Shown piece after piece: positions 6,751 to 13,026 of a stretch of 13,026 nt of DNA. Each line of letters begins with the position of its first letter. Positions within the stretch are counted from its first letter, which is position 1. The position numbers and the translations under genes are program-made. The notes below the pieces were generated by a model. It worked only from the letters and a program-made list of their open reading frames with translations, ran no database searches and was not told the origin of the DNA. This DNA comes from CAYGUK01 sp964352985 (GTDB taxonomy: Bacteria > Pseudomonadota > Gammaproteobacteria > JAHCLG01): the NCBI GenBank assembly GCA_964352985.1, contig CAYGUK010000106.1, positions 1 to 13,026 of the forward strand. The letters run 5' to 3'.

Positions 6751-8115
6751 ATGCCACTTTTATCGATTAAAAAATATATCACTGGTTTTACTCGACCATT
6801 TAAAAAGCCCGAAGATGCGTTAGAGCCGGATCTAATTAATTCTCACACTGGGTCAAAAAAATTAATGTTGTTAATTTATTTTAGTTCTGTATTAAACCAA
6901 GACCAGACATCATTTGATGATAAAATAATACTCTTTGCTGGAACAGCAAATGATAAACTACTCAATACTATCCAATCACAATTATTAAACCCTGGTCACT
7001 TGCCATATATTATTCTAAGTTATTTAGCAAAAGTGACTGAATCGGTATTTGTAAAATTAAAAAAACCTGATCATGATTTTCTTACTTCCGAAGAAGTAAA
7101 AATTCGGAATCGTTTGATAGATATTTCTAGAAATATCACTTTAGGGATTATTCAAGTTTTAATGTTCCCTGCTTTAATATTAAGCAAAATATTTGAAGGT
7201 CCTGATTTTTCTAATCTAAAAAAACATGGTTTACTGGATGGTGCTTTTTATGTCTTAACTTCACCTTTTTGGGTAGTCGGACGATTAGTTAGTTTAATTT
7301 TCGCCGACGAATTATCAAGAAAAGTTGTTTTCCCTTTTTTCAAAGGATTATTCCAAGGTATTACTTGGAATTTAACAGGTAGTTATGAAGATTTTAAGAA
7401 CGCAAATTATTTTGGTAAATTCATTGCAGTTATCCTGAGTCCAATTTGGATGGCTAAAAACATCATTAAAGCCATAGTCAATGGACCAAGTTTTCCTGAT
7501 AAGGCAAATCTAGCAGAGAAAATCTTGTTTAGTGTTCTCTCTCCGATTAGTTTTATTTGTAAAATTGCTTTTTGGACTGTTGCTAAAACTTTTACGACAG
7601 GACCTAAAAGTTTAAGCAGAGGCGACTGGTTTGACTTTGAAGGCTCATCAGTTATTTTTACAAAAGGGTCACCCTGGTATGAAGTTACCCCTAGAATAAT
7701 TACTTCTTATATTGCTGTTATAACATTACTCCCTGTGGTGTTTAGAATCGGTAAAATTATCGGGACTGCAATTGGTGATTTATGTAGTGGTATCTATGAC
7801 AAAGTTAAAAAAGCCTTCAGCTCGCCAACCAAAACGGCAGGAAAACAAACTACTGAAGTTGTCTCAAAATTAGGTGGTAGACGACCGAATCTTACCCCCA
7901 TGGTGGCAAGCCCAGAGGATGAGCATAATCATGGAGATAGTCTAAAGCAAGATAAGGTTGTAAGTGTTGTTCAAGAAAGAGCAAATAGATCAAACACCGT
8001 GACATCCACAGATTCTGAAAGTTCAGTAGGACTTGACCCAAGAAGCCCCTCCCCCCATCAAGATGAACAAGCGCCTTCACCAAGTTCTCTGTCTCTTACA
8101 CAAAGTAATCCATGA
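6751..8115 (+). CDS. Unrecognised multi-pass membrane protein with three internal repeats (paralogue of the 441-residue protein at 38-1363)
   Basis: The product is 454 residues, with GGAG 5 nt upstream of its ATG. Hydrophobic segments lie near 84-95, 130-147, 161-183, 220-243, 258-277 and 316-338. Three related units occupy 149-183, 210-242 and 243-276, each with a GPxF or GxxxxFxN head and an LTSP/LSP turn. These are followed by FWTVAKTFTTG (274-284) and SPWYEVTP (307-314). The tail from about 357 to the end is polar and rich in S, P, T, D and E, and ends in an SPSP-type low-complexity stretch, so it is probably disordered. The order of landmarks is the same as in the 441-residue protein: NPGHLPY, repeat 1 (EGPDFSNLKKH), linker with RKV..P..KGL, repeats 2 and 3, FWTVAKTF, PWY and the tail. 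No catalytic motif was found. A secreted or host-directed membrane protein is conceivable but is inference only. The gene converges on msrA. Confidence 0.87.
   Translation: MPLLSIKKYITGFTRPFKKPEDALEPDLINSHTGSKKLMLLIYFSSVLNQDQTSFDDKIILFAGTANDKLLNTIQSQLLNPGHLPYIILSYLAKVTESVFVKLKKPDHDFLTSEEVKIRNRLIDISRNITLGIIQVLMFPALILSKIFEGPDFSNLKKHGLLDGAFYVLTSPFWVVGRLVSLIFADELSRKVVFPFFKGLFQGITWNLTGSYEDFKNANYFGKFIAVILSPIWMAKNIIKAIVNGPSFPDKANLAEKILFSVLSPISFICKIAFWTVAKTFTTGPKSLSRGDWFDFEGSSVIFTKGSPWYEVTPRIITSYIAVITLLPVVFRIGKIIGTAIGDLCSGIYDKVKKAFSSPTKTAGKQTTEVVSKLGGRRPNLTPMVASPEDEHNHGDSLKQDKVVSVVQERANRSNTVTSTDSESSVGLDPRSPSPHQDEQAPSPSSLSLTQSNP
7195..7578 (+). repeat. Three protein-level internal repeats within the 454-residue membrane protein
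   Basis: The units are encoded at 7195-7299 (residues 149-183), 7378-7476 (210-242) and 7477-7578 (243-276). Arrangement and linker match those in the 441-residue paralogue, so the triplication predates the duplication of the gene. Confidence 0.7.
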
Positions 8116-8135
8116 ATACGATCATTGGTATCAAG

Positions 8136-8159
8136 GTAACATTTGTAGGTAATTGTTAC
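8136..8159. repeat. Inverted repeat GTAACA-N12-TGTTAC between convergent genes
   Basis: A perfect 6-bp dyad with a 12-nt centre lies in the 50-nt gap between the stops of the 454-residue gene and msrA. An A-run follows it on the plus strand, so it is not a canonical terminator in either direction, although it could act as a weak hairpin. Confidence 0.3.
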
Positions 8160-8165
8160 AAAAAA

Positions 8166-8648
8166 TTATTCAGATGAATGATTGAAATGACAAACCTTCC
8201 CATGCTTTTCAAAATAACGTTGATGATATTCTTCGGCACGATAAAAAGTATGAAACGCTTCAACATCCGTAACAACAGGATCTGAATATTTTCCTGATTT
8301 TGCGAGTGCTTCTTTAGATAATAATGCTAAGTTTTTTTGTTCTTCATTCAAATAAAAAATTGCAGCTCGATATTGTGATCCACTATCTGGACCTTGTTTA
8401 TTTTTACTTGTTGGTTGATGGTTTTTCCAAAATAATGTTAATAAAGTTTCATATCTCACGAGAGTTTCATCGAAATCAATTTCAACGCCTTCCGCATAGC
8501 CGGTTTCTCCACCACACACTTCGTTATAGGTTGGATCTTCTGTTTTGCCATTAATGTAACCCACAGATACATCGCTTACGCCATCGATTTGACGAAACAA
8601 TGCTTCTGTTCCCCAAAAACAACCTGCGGCAAAATACGCTTTTTGCAT
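8166..8648 (-). CDS. msrA: Peptide-methionine (S)-S-oxide reductase MsrA
   Basis: MsrA reduces the S-epimer of methionine sulfoxide in oxidised proteins using thioredoxin. The 160-residue protein is a compact MsrA core. It has GCFWGTE with catalytic Cys10, TGYAE with Glu53, PDSGSQYR with Asp88 and Tyr93, and a C-terminal Cys153 (KVCHF) as probable resolving cysteine. The spacing Cys10-Glu53-Asp88-Tyr93 equals that of Cys51-Glu94-Asp129-Tyr134 in E. coli MsrA. TGYAE in place of the usual TGHAE and GPDSGSQYR in place of GNDxGTQYR are mild departures. There is no signal peptide, so it is cytoplasmic. The start is supported by AGGAG 6 nt upstream, overlapping the djlA stop, so msrA is translated in tandem with djlA. 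Confidence 0.95.
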   Translation of the reverse strand: MQKAYFAAGCFWGTEALFRQIDGVSDVSVGYINGKTEDPTYNEVCGGETGYAEGVEIDFDETLVRYETLLTLFWKNHQPTSKNKQGPDSGSQYRAAIFYLNEEQKNLALLSKEALAKSGKYSDPVVTDVEAFHTFYRAEEYHQRYFEKHGKVCHFNHSSE

Positions 8649-8654
8649 GATTCA

Positions 8655-8659
8655 CTCCT
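8655..8659 (-). promoter_or_regulatory. Ribosome binding site AGGAG for msrA, overlapping the djlA stop
   Basis: Minus-strand AGGAG lies 6 nt before the msrA ATG and shares bases with the TAG stop of djlA (8658-8660), which indicates coupled translation of the pair. Confidence 0.65.
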
Positions 8660-9503
8660 AACCGTTTGCAACTTTTAATCGATCGATAATATCCTCATAG
8701 GCCTTATGAATTCGTTGTGTTTTTGCTGTTGCTTGTTGCACTTCTTTTTCACTTCCACCATTGGCGATAACTCGATCGGGATGATATTGACTAATTAATT
8801 TTCGATAAGCTAATTTTACCGTTTTCTTATCCGCATTTCTATCTACGCCGAGTATCGCGTAGCTATCATTCGCGGCAGGTCTAGGTTGGTAATTTCTGTG
8901 TTGATCTTTTGAACGACGTCGATAATCGGAATGTTCACCTGAAGCATCATCATGTTGCTCGTGAAAAAAATTCGCATGATCGCCTTCTTCAATAACACCA
9001 AATTGTAAAATTTCACAGATCACCACAATCGCTCGTTTACTTTTTTCAGACATCGGTCCTAATAATCGTGCCATCGTTAATTGTGCTTCGACAAATTTTT
9101 CTAATAAGCTATCATCATGACCACAGTGTTGTTTTAATTTGACTAAACTTCGAGATAAAAGAAATGATTTTCTTTTACCGGAATTAAACATGTTTTTAGC
9201 AATCATTTTTAAGGTGGAATTTAATTTCATTTTTTCCATAATTTGTTCGGCATAATTTAGATGTTCTTGTTTAACGACACCATCTAATTTTGCAATATGA
9301 CCCAACACAGAAAACATCGATTTAACAAAATAATATTTTTTAACACCGCGAAATTTAGAGTCGTAAGAAATCGATTGTAAATGACCGTGAGAAAGGAATG
9401 CGTAATCAATATAAAATCCAATCAACGTCCCTGGAATAATCCCCCAAGGAATCCAGACAAAAAACCCGATGATAGCTAAGGTAATCGTAGCCCACCAAAC
9501 CAT
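8658..9503 (-). CDS. djlA: Membrane-anchored co-chaperone DjlA (J-domain)
   Basis: DjlA is an inner-membrane type III DnaJ protein that stimulates DnaK. The 281-residue product (E. coli 271) has an N-terminal transmembrane segment at about 5-32 with a G-rich stretch (WGIIPGTLIGFYID). A TerB-like helical domain at about 55-172 begins YFVKSMFSVLGHIAKLDG. A charged, H/D/R-rich linker follows (173-212), then a C-terminal J-domain at about 213-278 with SYAILGVDRNA, AYRKLISQY and the essential HPD at 241-243. The ATG has only a weak purine-rich site upstream. An 87-nt AT-rich gap separates it from the unknown gene at 9591, and msrA follows after 9 nt. Finding djlA inside the tol cluster is unusual. 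Confidence 0.93.
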   Translation of the reverse strand: MVWWATITLAIIGFFVWIPWGIIPGTLIGFYIDYAFLSHGHLQSISYDSKFRGVKKYYFVKSMFSVLGHIAKLDGVVKQEHLNYAEQIMEKMKLNSTLKMIAKNMFNSGKRKSFLLSRSLVKLKQHCGHDDSLLEKFVEAQLTMARLLGPMSEKSKRAIVVICEILQFGVIEEGDHANFFHEQHDDASGEHSDYRRRSKDQHRNYQPRPAANDSYAILGVDRNADKKTVKLAYRKLISQYHPDRVIANGGSEKEVQQATAKTQRIHKAYEDIIDRLKVANG

Positions 9504-9590
9504 TGTTTTTCCATTTTCGATTAATCATATTAAGTATGGCATTATTTTATGAAATAACAATAAAGCTTTAACTGATTGAATTATTAAGGA

Positions 9591-10088
9591 TTAAGCTGCT
9601 GCAGCAGCATTATTTGTTAGGCCCGCTCTTTGCAAACTTGTATTCATATCACCTAAGTGATTATGGAATCTCTCATAATGATATTGATGATATTTATTAT
9701 CTAAAAATCGTTTATCAATAGGATTTAATGCGAGATACCCACTCAATTTATTATACAAATCTCTTTTTTGACTTATCTCATCGTAAAGATCGATATGGTT
9801 TGCCACTAAAAAAAAAAGTGTTTCACTGGAAACGATTTGTCGTAAATAAGGTTTGTTAAGAATATCACAACAGAGTGCGCGATTTTCTTCGAAACAAACA
9901 TCCTCCATTAATGATTCATTTAAAGCTGTCATCGTTGATTGTCCCGGCGGAACATTAAATGAATCTTTTTGTTTGAAATCTAAATAGTGTAAGAGCGCTT
10001 GCATTATTTGCCGACTAGATTTTGCCATGAAAGTGAAATATTTTTGGCCCAATAAATTCTTAATCATTTGACGATCATAAGTTGGCAT
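9591..10088 (-). CDS. Unrecognised protein encoded directly downstream of tolR
   Basis: The product is 165 residues from the ATG at 10086-10088, or 172 if the in-frame GTG at 10107-10109 is used. The ATG is preferred because AAAGAG lies about 7 nt before it, whereas the GTG has no visible ribosome site; the GTG would begin only 6 nt after the tolR stop. The protein is probably soluble and largely helical. It has no signal peptide or clear membrane segment, and it holds aromatic- and Y/H-rich stretches (KYHQYHYERFHNHLG) and a Cys pair (ALCCDILN). It ends in a run of five alanines. I recognise no domain. It sits exactly where tolA is found in most gammaproteobacteria and is likely co-transcribed with tolQR. 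Whether it acts in the Tol system is unknown. Confidence 0.75.
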   Translation of the reverse strand: MPTYDRQMIKNLLGQKYFTFMAKSSRQIMQALLHYLDFKQKDSFNVPPGQSTMTALNESLMEDVCFEENRALCCDILNKPYLRQIVSSETLFFLVANHIDLYDEISQKRDLYNKLSGYLALNPIDKRFLDNKYHQYHYERFHNHLGDMNTSLQRAGLTNNAAAAA

Positions 10089-10115
10089 TGGTTTTCTCTT
10101 TTTATTCACTAGAAA

Positions 10116-10565
10116 TTAAGTTTTATTTAAGTCTACCGGTTTTGTAATCAGCCCTACCGATTTTGCGCCTGCGTGTTGTAACAGTACCATAGCTTGCACC
10201 ACTTTACCATAAGACACATCACTGTCACCTTTGACTAACACCATGCGTTGATGATGTTGTTGCTTGGCAATTTCTAATTCAGCAGCCACTCGATTAATTA
10301 AATCCGCCGCATTAATGGCGTTTGAAGGATGCGTTGCAATGTTTAAAAAATATTCGCCTTTCGCATTCACTGACACAATAATGGGTTCTTCAGATTTTGT
10401 ATTTAATGTTTTTGATGCCGCTTGTGGAAGATTCACATTCACCCCTTGTGTTAAGAGCGGTGCTGTGATCATAAAAATAACCAACAGAACTAACATCACA
10501 TCGATATAAGGGACGACATTAATTTCAGCCATTTGACGACGACGTTGACGATATTTACGTTCCAT
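10116..10565 (-). CDS. tolR: Tol-Pal proton-channel protein TolR
   Basis: TolR forms, with TolQ, the proton-driven inner-membrane motor that energises TolA. The 149-residue product (E. coli 142) has a short basic cytoplasmic N-terminus, one transmembrane helix at about 15-37 (INVVPYIDVMLVLLVIFMIT), and the ion-pathway aspartate Asp22, equivalent to E. coli Asp23. The periplasmic domain contains GVNVNLPQA and ends in the conserved pattern GDSDVSYGKVVQAM...LLQHAGAKSVGLITKP. It starts 2 nt after the tolQ stop, with a GGGGG ribosome site inside the end of tolQ. The ExbD alternative is unlikely given the tolQ and ybgC neighbours. Confidence 0.96.
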   Translation of the reverse strand: MERKYRQRRRQMAEINVVPYIDVMLVLLVIFMITAPLLTQGVNVNLPQAASKTLNTKSEEPIIVSVNAKGEYFLNIATHPSNAINAADLINRVAAELEIAKQQHHQRMVLVKGDSDVSYGKVVQAMVLLQHAGAKSVGLITKPVDLNKT

Positions 10566-10567
10566 AA

Positions 10568-11248
10568 TTAACCCCCAGCATGAACTTGTCGATGCAAGAT
10601 ATTAAAAAATTCTTCTTCGAATGATTCGATTTGATTGGCTAATCGATCCACACGATTAACATAACGGTTATAAGCAATAACTGCAGGAATCGCCGCAAAT
10701 AACCCCATTGCCGTTGCTATTAATGCTTCGGAAATCCCTGGCGCAACCATGGCGATGGTAGCTTGTTGCACGTGACCTAATCCTTGGAATGCGGTCATGA
10801 TCCCCCAAACTGTTCCAAATAATCCAATATAAGGACTGGTTGAACCGACTGTTGCTAAAAATGATAAATGTGTTTCTAAACGATCAATTTCCCGCACATG
10901 CGCAACTCGCATAGCACGTTGCACGCCTTCCATAATAGCTTGAGGTGAAATTTTTACATCACTTCTTAATCGATTAAATTCTTTAAAGCCAGAATAAAAA
11001 ATCGCTTCAATAGATCGCGCATTGTGATTTTGTTCAACACGTTGATAAAGCATATTTAAATCACTACCCGACCAAAATTTAGATTCAAAATTTTGCATGG
11101 CTAATTTTGTATTTTTTAAAACTAAAAAACGCTGAATGATAAATGTCCACGATACCACCGAAGCAGCCAGTAAAATTAACATCACTGTTTTTACAATGAC
11201 ACCAGCATCAGCAAAAAAAGACCATAAGGATTGATCAACAGCTACCAC
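10568..11248 (-). CDS. tolQ: Tol-Pal motor protein TolQ
   Basis: TolQ is the polytopic (MotA/TolQ/ExbB) inner-membrane subunit of the Tol motor. The 226-residue product has transmembrane helices at about 17-39, 133-157 and 166-192. The family core is present: LATVGSTSPYIGLFGTVWGI (131-150), then ATIAMVAPGISEALIATAMG (163-182) and LFAAIPAVIAYN. Length matches E. coli TolQ (230). The start is GTG (11246-11248), with GGAG 8 nt upstream. The frame overlaps the end of ybgC by 7 nt, which suggests translational coupling. Confidence 0.97.
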   Translation of the reverse strand: MVAVDQSLWSFFADAGVIVKTVMLILLAASVVSWTFIIQRFLVLKNTKLAMQNFESKFWSGSDLNMLYQRVEQNHNARSIEAIFYSGFKEFNRLRSDVKISPQAIMEGVQRAMRVAHVREIDRLETHLSFLATVGSTSPYIGLFGTVWGIMTAFQGLGHVQQATIAMVAPGISEALIATAMGLFAAIPAVIAYNRYVNRVDRLANQIESFEEEFFNILHRQVHAGG

Positions 11249-11646
11249 TTTTTTATCTCCATAAATAATTTTTCAGGAATTGCAACCGGTTTCATTTCTT
11301 TTGAAATGCAAACGATTTTCATATTACCACGACACATTACATCATTAGAGGATTGTAATCGGACATCTTGTTGTAACAGCACGCTGGCTTTACCAAATTT
11401 TAAAACTGATGTTGCAATAATACATTCATCATTAAAATAGACGGGTTTTTTATAGGCTACATCTGCATGGGATAAAACAAATGAAATGCCACCTTCTAAA
11501 ATTTGTTTTTGATCAAACCCGGCTTCTCTCAACATGTCACTGCGCGCACGTTCCATATATTTTAAATAATTAGCATTATACATGACGCCGGTAAAATCCA
11601 CGTCATCATGATAAGCTCTAAAAGATGTAATATATTCTTTTGTCAT
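11242..11646 (-). CDS. ybgC: Acyl-CoA thioesterase YbgC (hotdog fold)
   Basis: YbgC hydrolyses acyl-CoA thioesters in the cytoplasm and is regularly the first gene of tol-pal operons. The 134-residue protein has the 4HBT-type active-site segment AYHDDVDFTGVMYNANYL (11-28), with Asp17 as the catalytic acidic residue, followed by ERARSDML. Where E. coli YbgC has VVYHASY this protein has VMYNANY, so the conserved His is Asn24; Asn is found at this place in some other hotdog thioesterases, so activity is probably kept. The ATG touches the ruvB TAA directly, and the 3' end overlaps tolQ. Confidence 0.94.
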   Translation of the reverse strand: MTKEYITSFRAYHDDVDFTGVMYNANYLKYMERARSDMLREAGFDQKQILEGGISFVLSHADVAYKKPVYFNDECIIATSVLKFGKASVLLQQDVRLQSSNDVMCRGNMKIVCISKEMKPVAIPEKLFMEIKKW

Positions 11647-12669
11647 TTACTCTATGTCTAACTCAATTTGTTGTTGTTTTAAACCAAAATGCTGATAAGC
11701 AAATTTAGTCACCATCCTACCACGCGGCGTCCGCTGGATAAAACCTTGCTGAATAAGATAAGGTTCTAATACATCTTCAATCGTATCTCGCTGCTCACTA
11801 ATTGCCGCTGCTATACTATCAATACCCACTGGACCACCATCAAATTTTTCTATTAAGGTTTTTAATAATTTTCTATCCATCATATCAAAACCCAAACTAT
11901 CGACATCCAATAAATTTAATGCGGCGTCAGCAATTTGTTCTGTAATAATGCCATTGCCTTTTACTTCGGCATAATCTCTGACACGTCGTAATAATCGGTT
12001 GGCGATACGTGGCGTCCCACGTGATCGTTTTGCAATTTCTTTTGCGCCATGTTGTTCAATTTTAATATTTAAAATTTTACTTGAACGTAAAACGATGGTC
12101 GTTAATTCTGCCATTGAATAAAATTCAAGGCGTAACACAATACCAAAACGGTCACGTAATGGTGAAGTGAGTAATCCCGCTCTCGTGGTTGCCCCCACTA
12201 AGGTAAAAGGGGGTAAATCTAATTTAATTGAACGGGCGGCTGGTCCTTCACCAATCATAATATCTAAGGTGTAATCTTCCATGGCTGAATAAAGAACTTC
12301 TTCAACCATTGGAGATAAGCGATGGATTTCATCGATAAATAAAACATCGCGCGCTTCAAGATTTGTTAAAATAGCCGCTAAATCCCCAGCTCTTTCTAAT
12401 ACTGGGCCTGATGTTTGTTTAATTTTACCACCCATTTCATGCGCGATAATATTGGCTAAAGTTGTTTTTCCTAATCCAGGTGGGCCGTATATAAAAACAT
12501 GATCAAGTGCTTCTTGTCTATTTTTCGCCGCTTCAATAAACACCGAAAGTTGATCGCAGACAGATTGTTGACCCGTATAATCTTTTAAGAGTTGAGGACG
12601 GATATGATTATCTTGCAAAATATCTTCGACTGATTCTTTTGCATTAATTAATCTATCTGGTTCTATCAT
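11647..12669 (-). CDS. ruvB: Holliday junction branch migration ATPase RuvB
   Basis: RuvB is the hexameric AAA+ motor that drives branch migration with RuvA and RuvC in recombinational repair. The 340-residue protein is full length (E. coli 336). It shows Walker A GPPGLGKT (62-69), Walker B VLFIDEIHRL (109-118), sensor 1 VGATTRAG, RDRFG (172-176) with the arginine finger Arg174, sensor 2 GTPRIANRLLRRVRD and the C-terminal winged-helix ending in QRTPRGRMVT. It starts 8 nt after the ruvA stop with AGGA upstream, and is followed immediately by ybgC, so it is co-transcribed with both. Confidence 0.98.
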   Translation of the reverse strand: MIEPDRLINAKESVEDILQDNHIRPQLLKDYTGQQSVCDQLSVFIEAAKNRQEALDHVFIYGPPGLGKTTLANIIAHEMGGKIKQTSGPVLERAGDLAAILTNLEARDVLFIDEIHRLSPMVEEVLYSAMEDYTLDIMIGEGPAARSIKLDLPPFTLVGATTRAGLLTSPLRDRFGIVLRLEFYSMAELTTIVLRSSKILNIKIEQHGAKEIAKRSRGTPRIANRLLRRVRDYAEVKGNGIITEQIADAALNLLDVDSLGFDMMDRKLLKTLIEKFDGGPVGIDSIAAAISEQRDTIEDVLEPYLIQQGFIQRTPRGRMVTKFAYQHFGLKQQQIELDIE

Positions 12670-12677
12670 CGTTACTG

Positions 12678-13026
12678 TTATCCTTTTAATGCAAGTCGAA
12701 TTAAATCTTCGATTGATAAATCTGGACTATCAACTTTCGCGATCATTTTATTCGCTTCATTTTGTTTATAGCCTAACGACATTAACGCTTTAATCGCTTC
12801 ACTGCTAGCATCAGTTGCTGAAATTAAGTCTCCATTATCGGCAGCGTTTTTGTTAGTTTCAACAGCTTTCCAGTCACCCAACTTATCGCGCATTTCAATC
12901 ACTAAACGTTCCGCAGTTTTTTTACCGACGCCAGGAATGCGCACTAAACTTTGTGTATCGTTTTCTTTAACACAATGAACAAATGATTCTGGTTGAATGC
13001 TCGACAAAATAGCCAGCGCGAGTTTT
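12678..13026 (-). CDS. ruvA: Holliday junction branch migration protein RuvA (5' end outside window)
   Basis: Only the last 115 residues of RuvA are in the window (family about 200). The reading frame stays open to the right edge and reads KLALAILSSIQPESF, matching the RuvA region just before its second helix-hairpin-helix. LVRIPGVGKKTAERLVIEM follows as that DNA-binding motif. The C-terminal domain III (SSEAIKALMSLGYKQNEA ... DLIRLALKG) contacts RuvB. A TTG at 13005-13007 that could be read as a start is simply an internal leucine codon. Confidence 0.95.
   Translation of the reverse strand, partial: KLALAILSSIQPESFVHCVKENDTQSLVRIPGVGKKTAERLVIEMRDKLGDWKAVETNKNAADNGDLISATDASSEAIKALMSLGYKQNEANKMIAKVDSPDLSIEDLIRLALKG

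Noticed and set aside
8136..8159. Rho-independent terminator between the convergent 454-residue gene and msrA
   Set aside because: The dyad is followed by an A-run on the plus strand and by no U-run on the minus strand, and its loop is long.
9595..9608. 14-nt palindrome GCTGCTGCAGCAGC as operator or terminator
   Set aside because: It encodes the alanine run at the end of the unknown protein, has no loop room for a strong hairpin and no following U-run.
12678..13007. Complete short gene starting at the TTG at 13005
   Set aside because: The frame stays open to the window edge and the upstream residues match RuvA, so this is the truncated end of ruvA.

Overview
This window is an AT-rich stretch of a gammaproteobacterial chromosome. 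It carries the cell-envelope tol-pal genes in the usual ruvA-ruvB-ybgC-tolQ-tolR ... tolA-tolB-pal-cpoB-queE order, all on the minus strand. The gene set, the low GC and two large repeat-containing membrane proteins with polar tails suggest a host-associated or Legionellales-like lineage. That placement is inference, because no rRNA or other phylogenetic marker was analysed.

Layout from the right (upstream) end. A 5'-truncated ruvA (12678-13026), ruvB, ybgC, tolQ and tolR are packed with 8-nt or shorter gaps or small overlaps. They encode the Holliday-junction branch-migration motor, a hotdog thioesterase and the proton-driven TolQR motor. Where tolA should follow tolR there is instead an unrecognised 165-172 residue gene (9591-10109), then djlA (membrane J-domain co-chaperone) and msrA (methionine sulfoxide reductase). 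After these, on the plus strand, come a 90-residue unknown protein and a 454-residue multi-pass membrane protein. Beyond this ~4.1-kb block (6025-10115) the Tol system resumes with tolA, tolB, pal and cpoB, followed by queE, the radical-SAM step of queuosine/7-deazaguanine synthesis. The left end holds a second, 441-residue membrane protein that is a diverged paralogue of the 454-residue one.

The Tol genes together build the envelope-spanning machine. TolQR uses the proton gradient to drive TolA, which reaches across the periplasm to TolB and the peptidoglycan-bound lipoprotein Pal; CpoB couples this to peptidoglycan synthesis at division. All components look intact, but the motor half (tolQR) and the periplasmic half (tolA-cpoB) are physically separated, so tolA probably needs its own promoter. 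One is proposed at 6043-6071.

The most novel content is the paralogous pair (441 and 454 residues). Both carry three internal copies of a ~34-residue GPxFxN...GK...LSP-type repeat, a conserved FWTVAKTF segment and a polar, probably disordered C-terminal tail. They lie in opposite orientation on either side of the tolA-queE block. I do not recognise the family. No rRNA, tRNA, CRISPR array or insertion sequence was seen.
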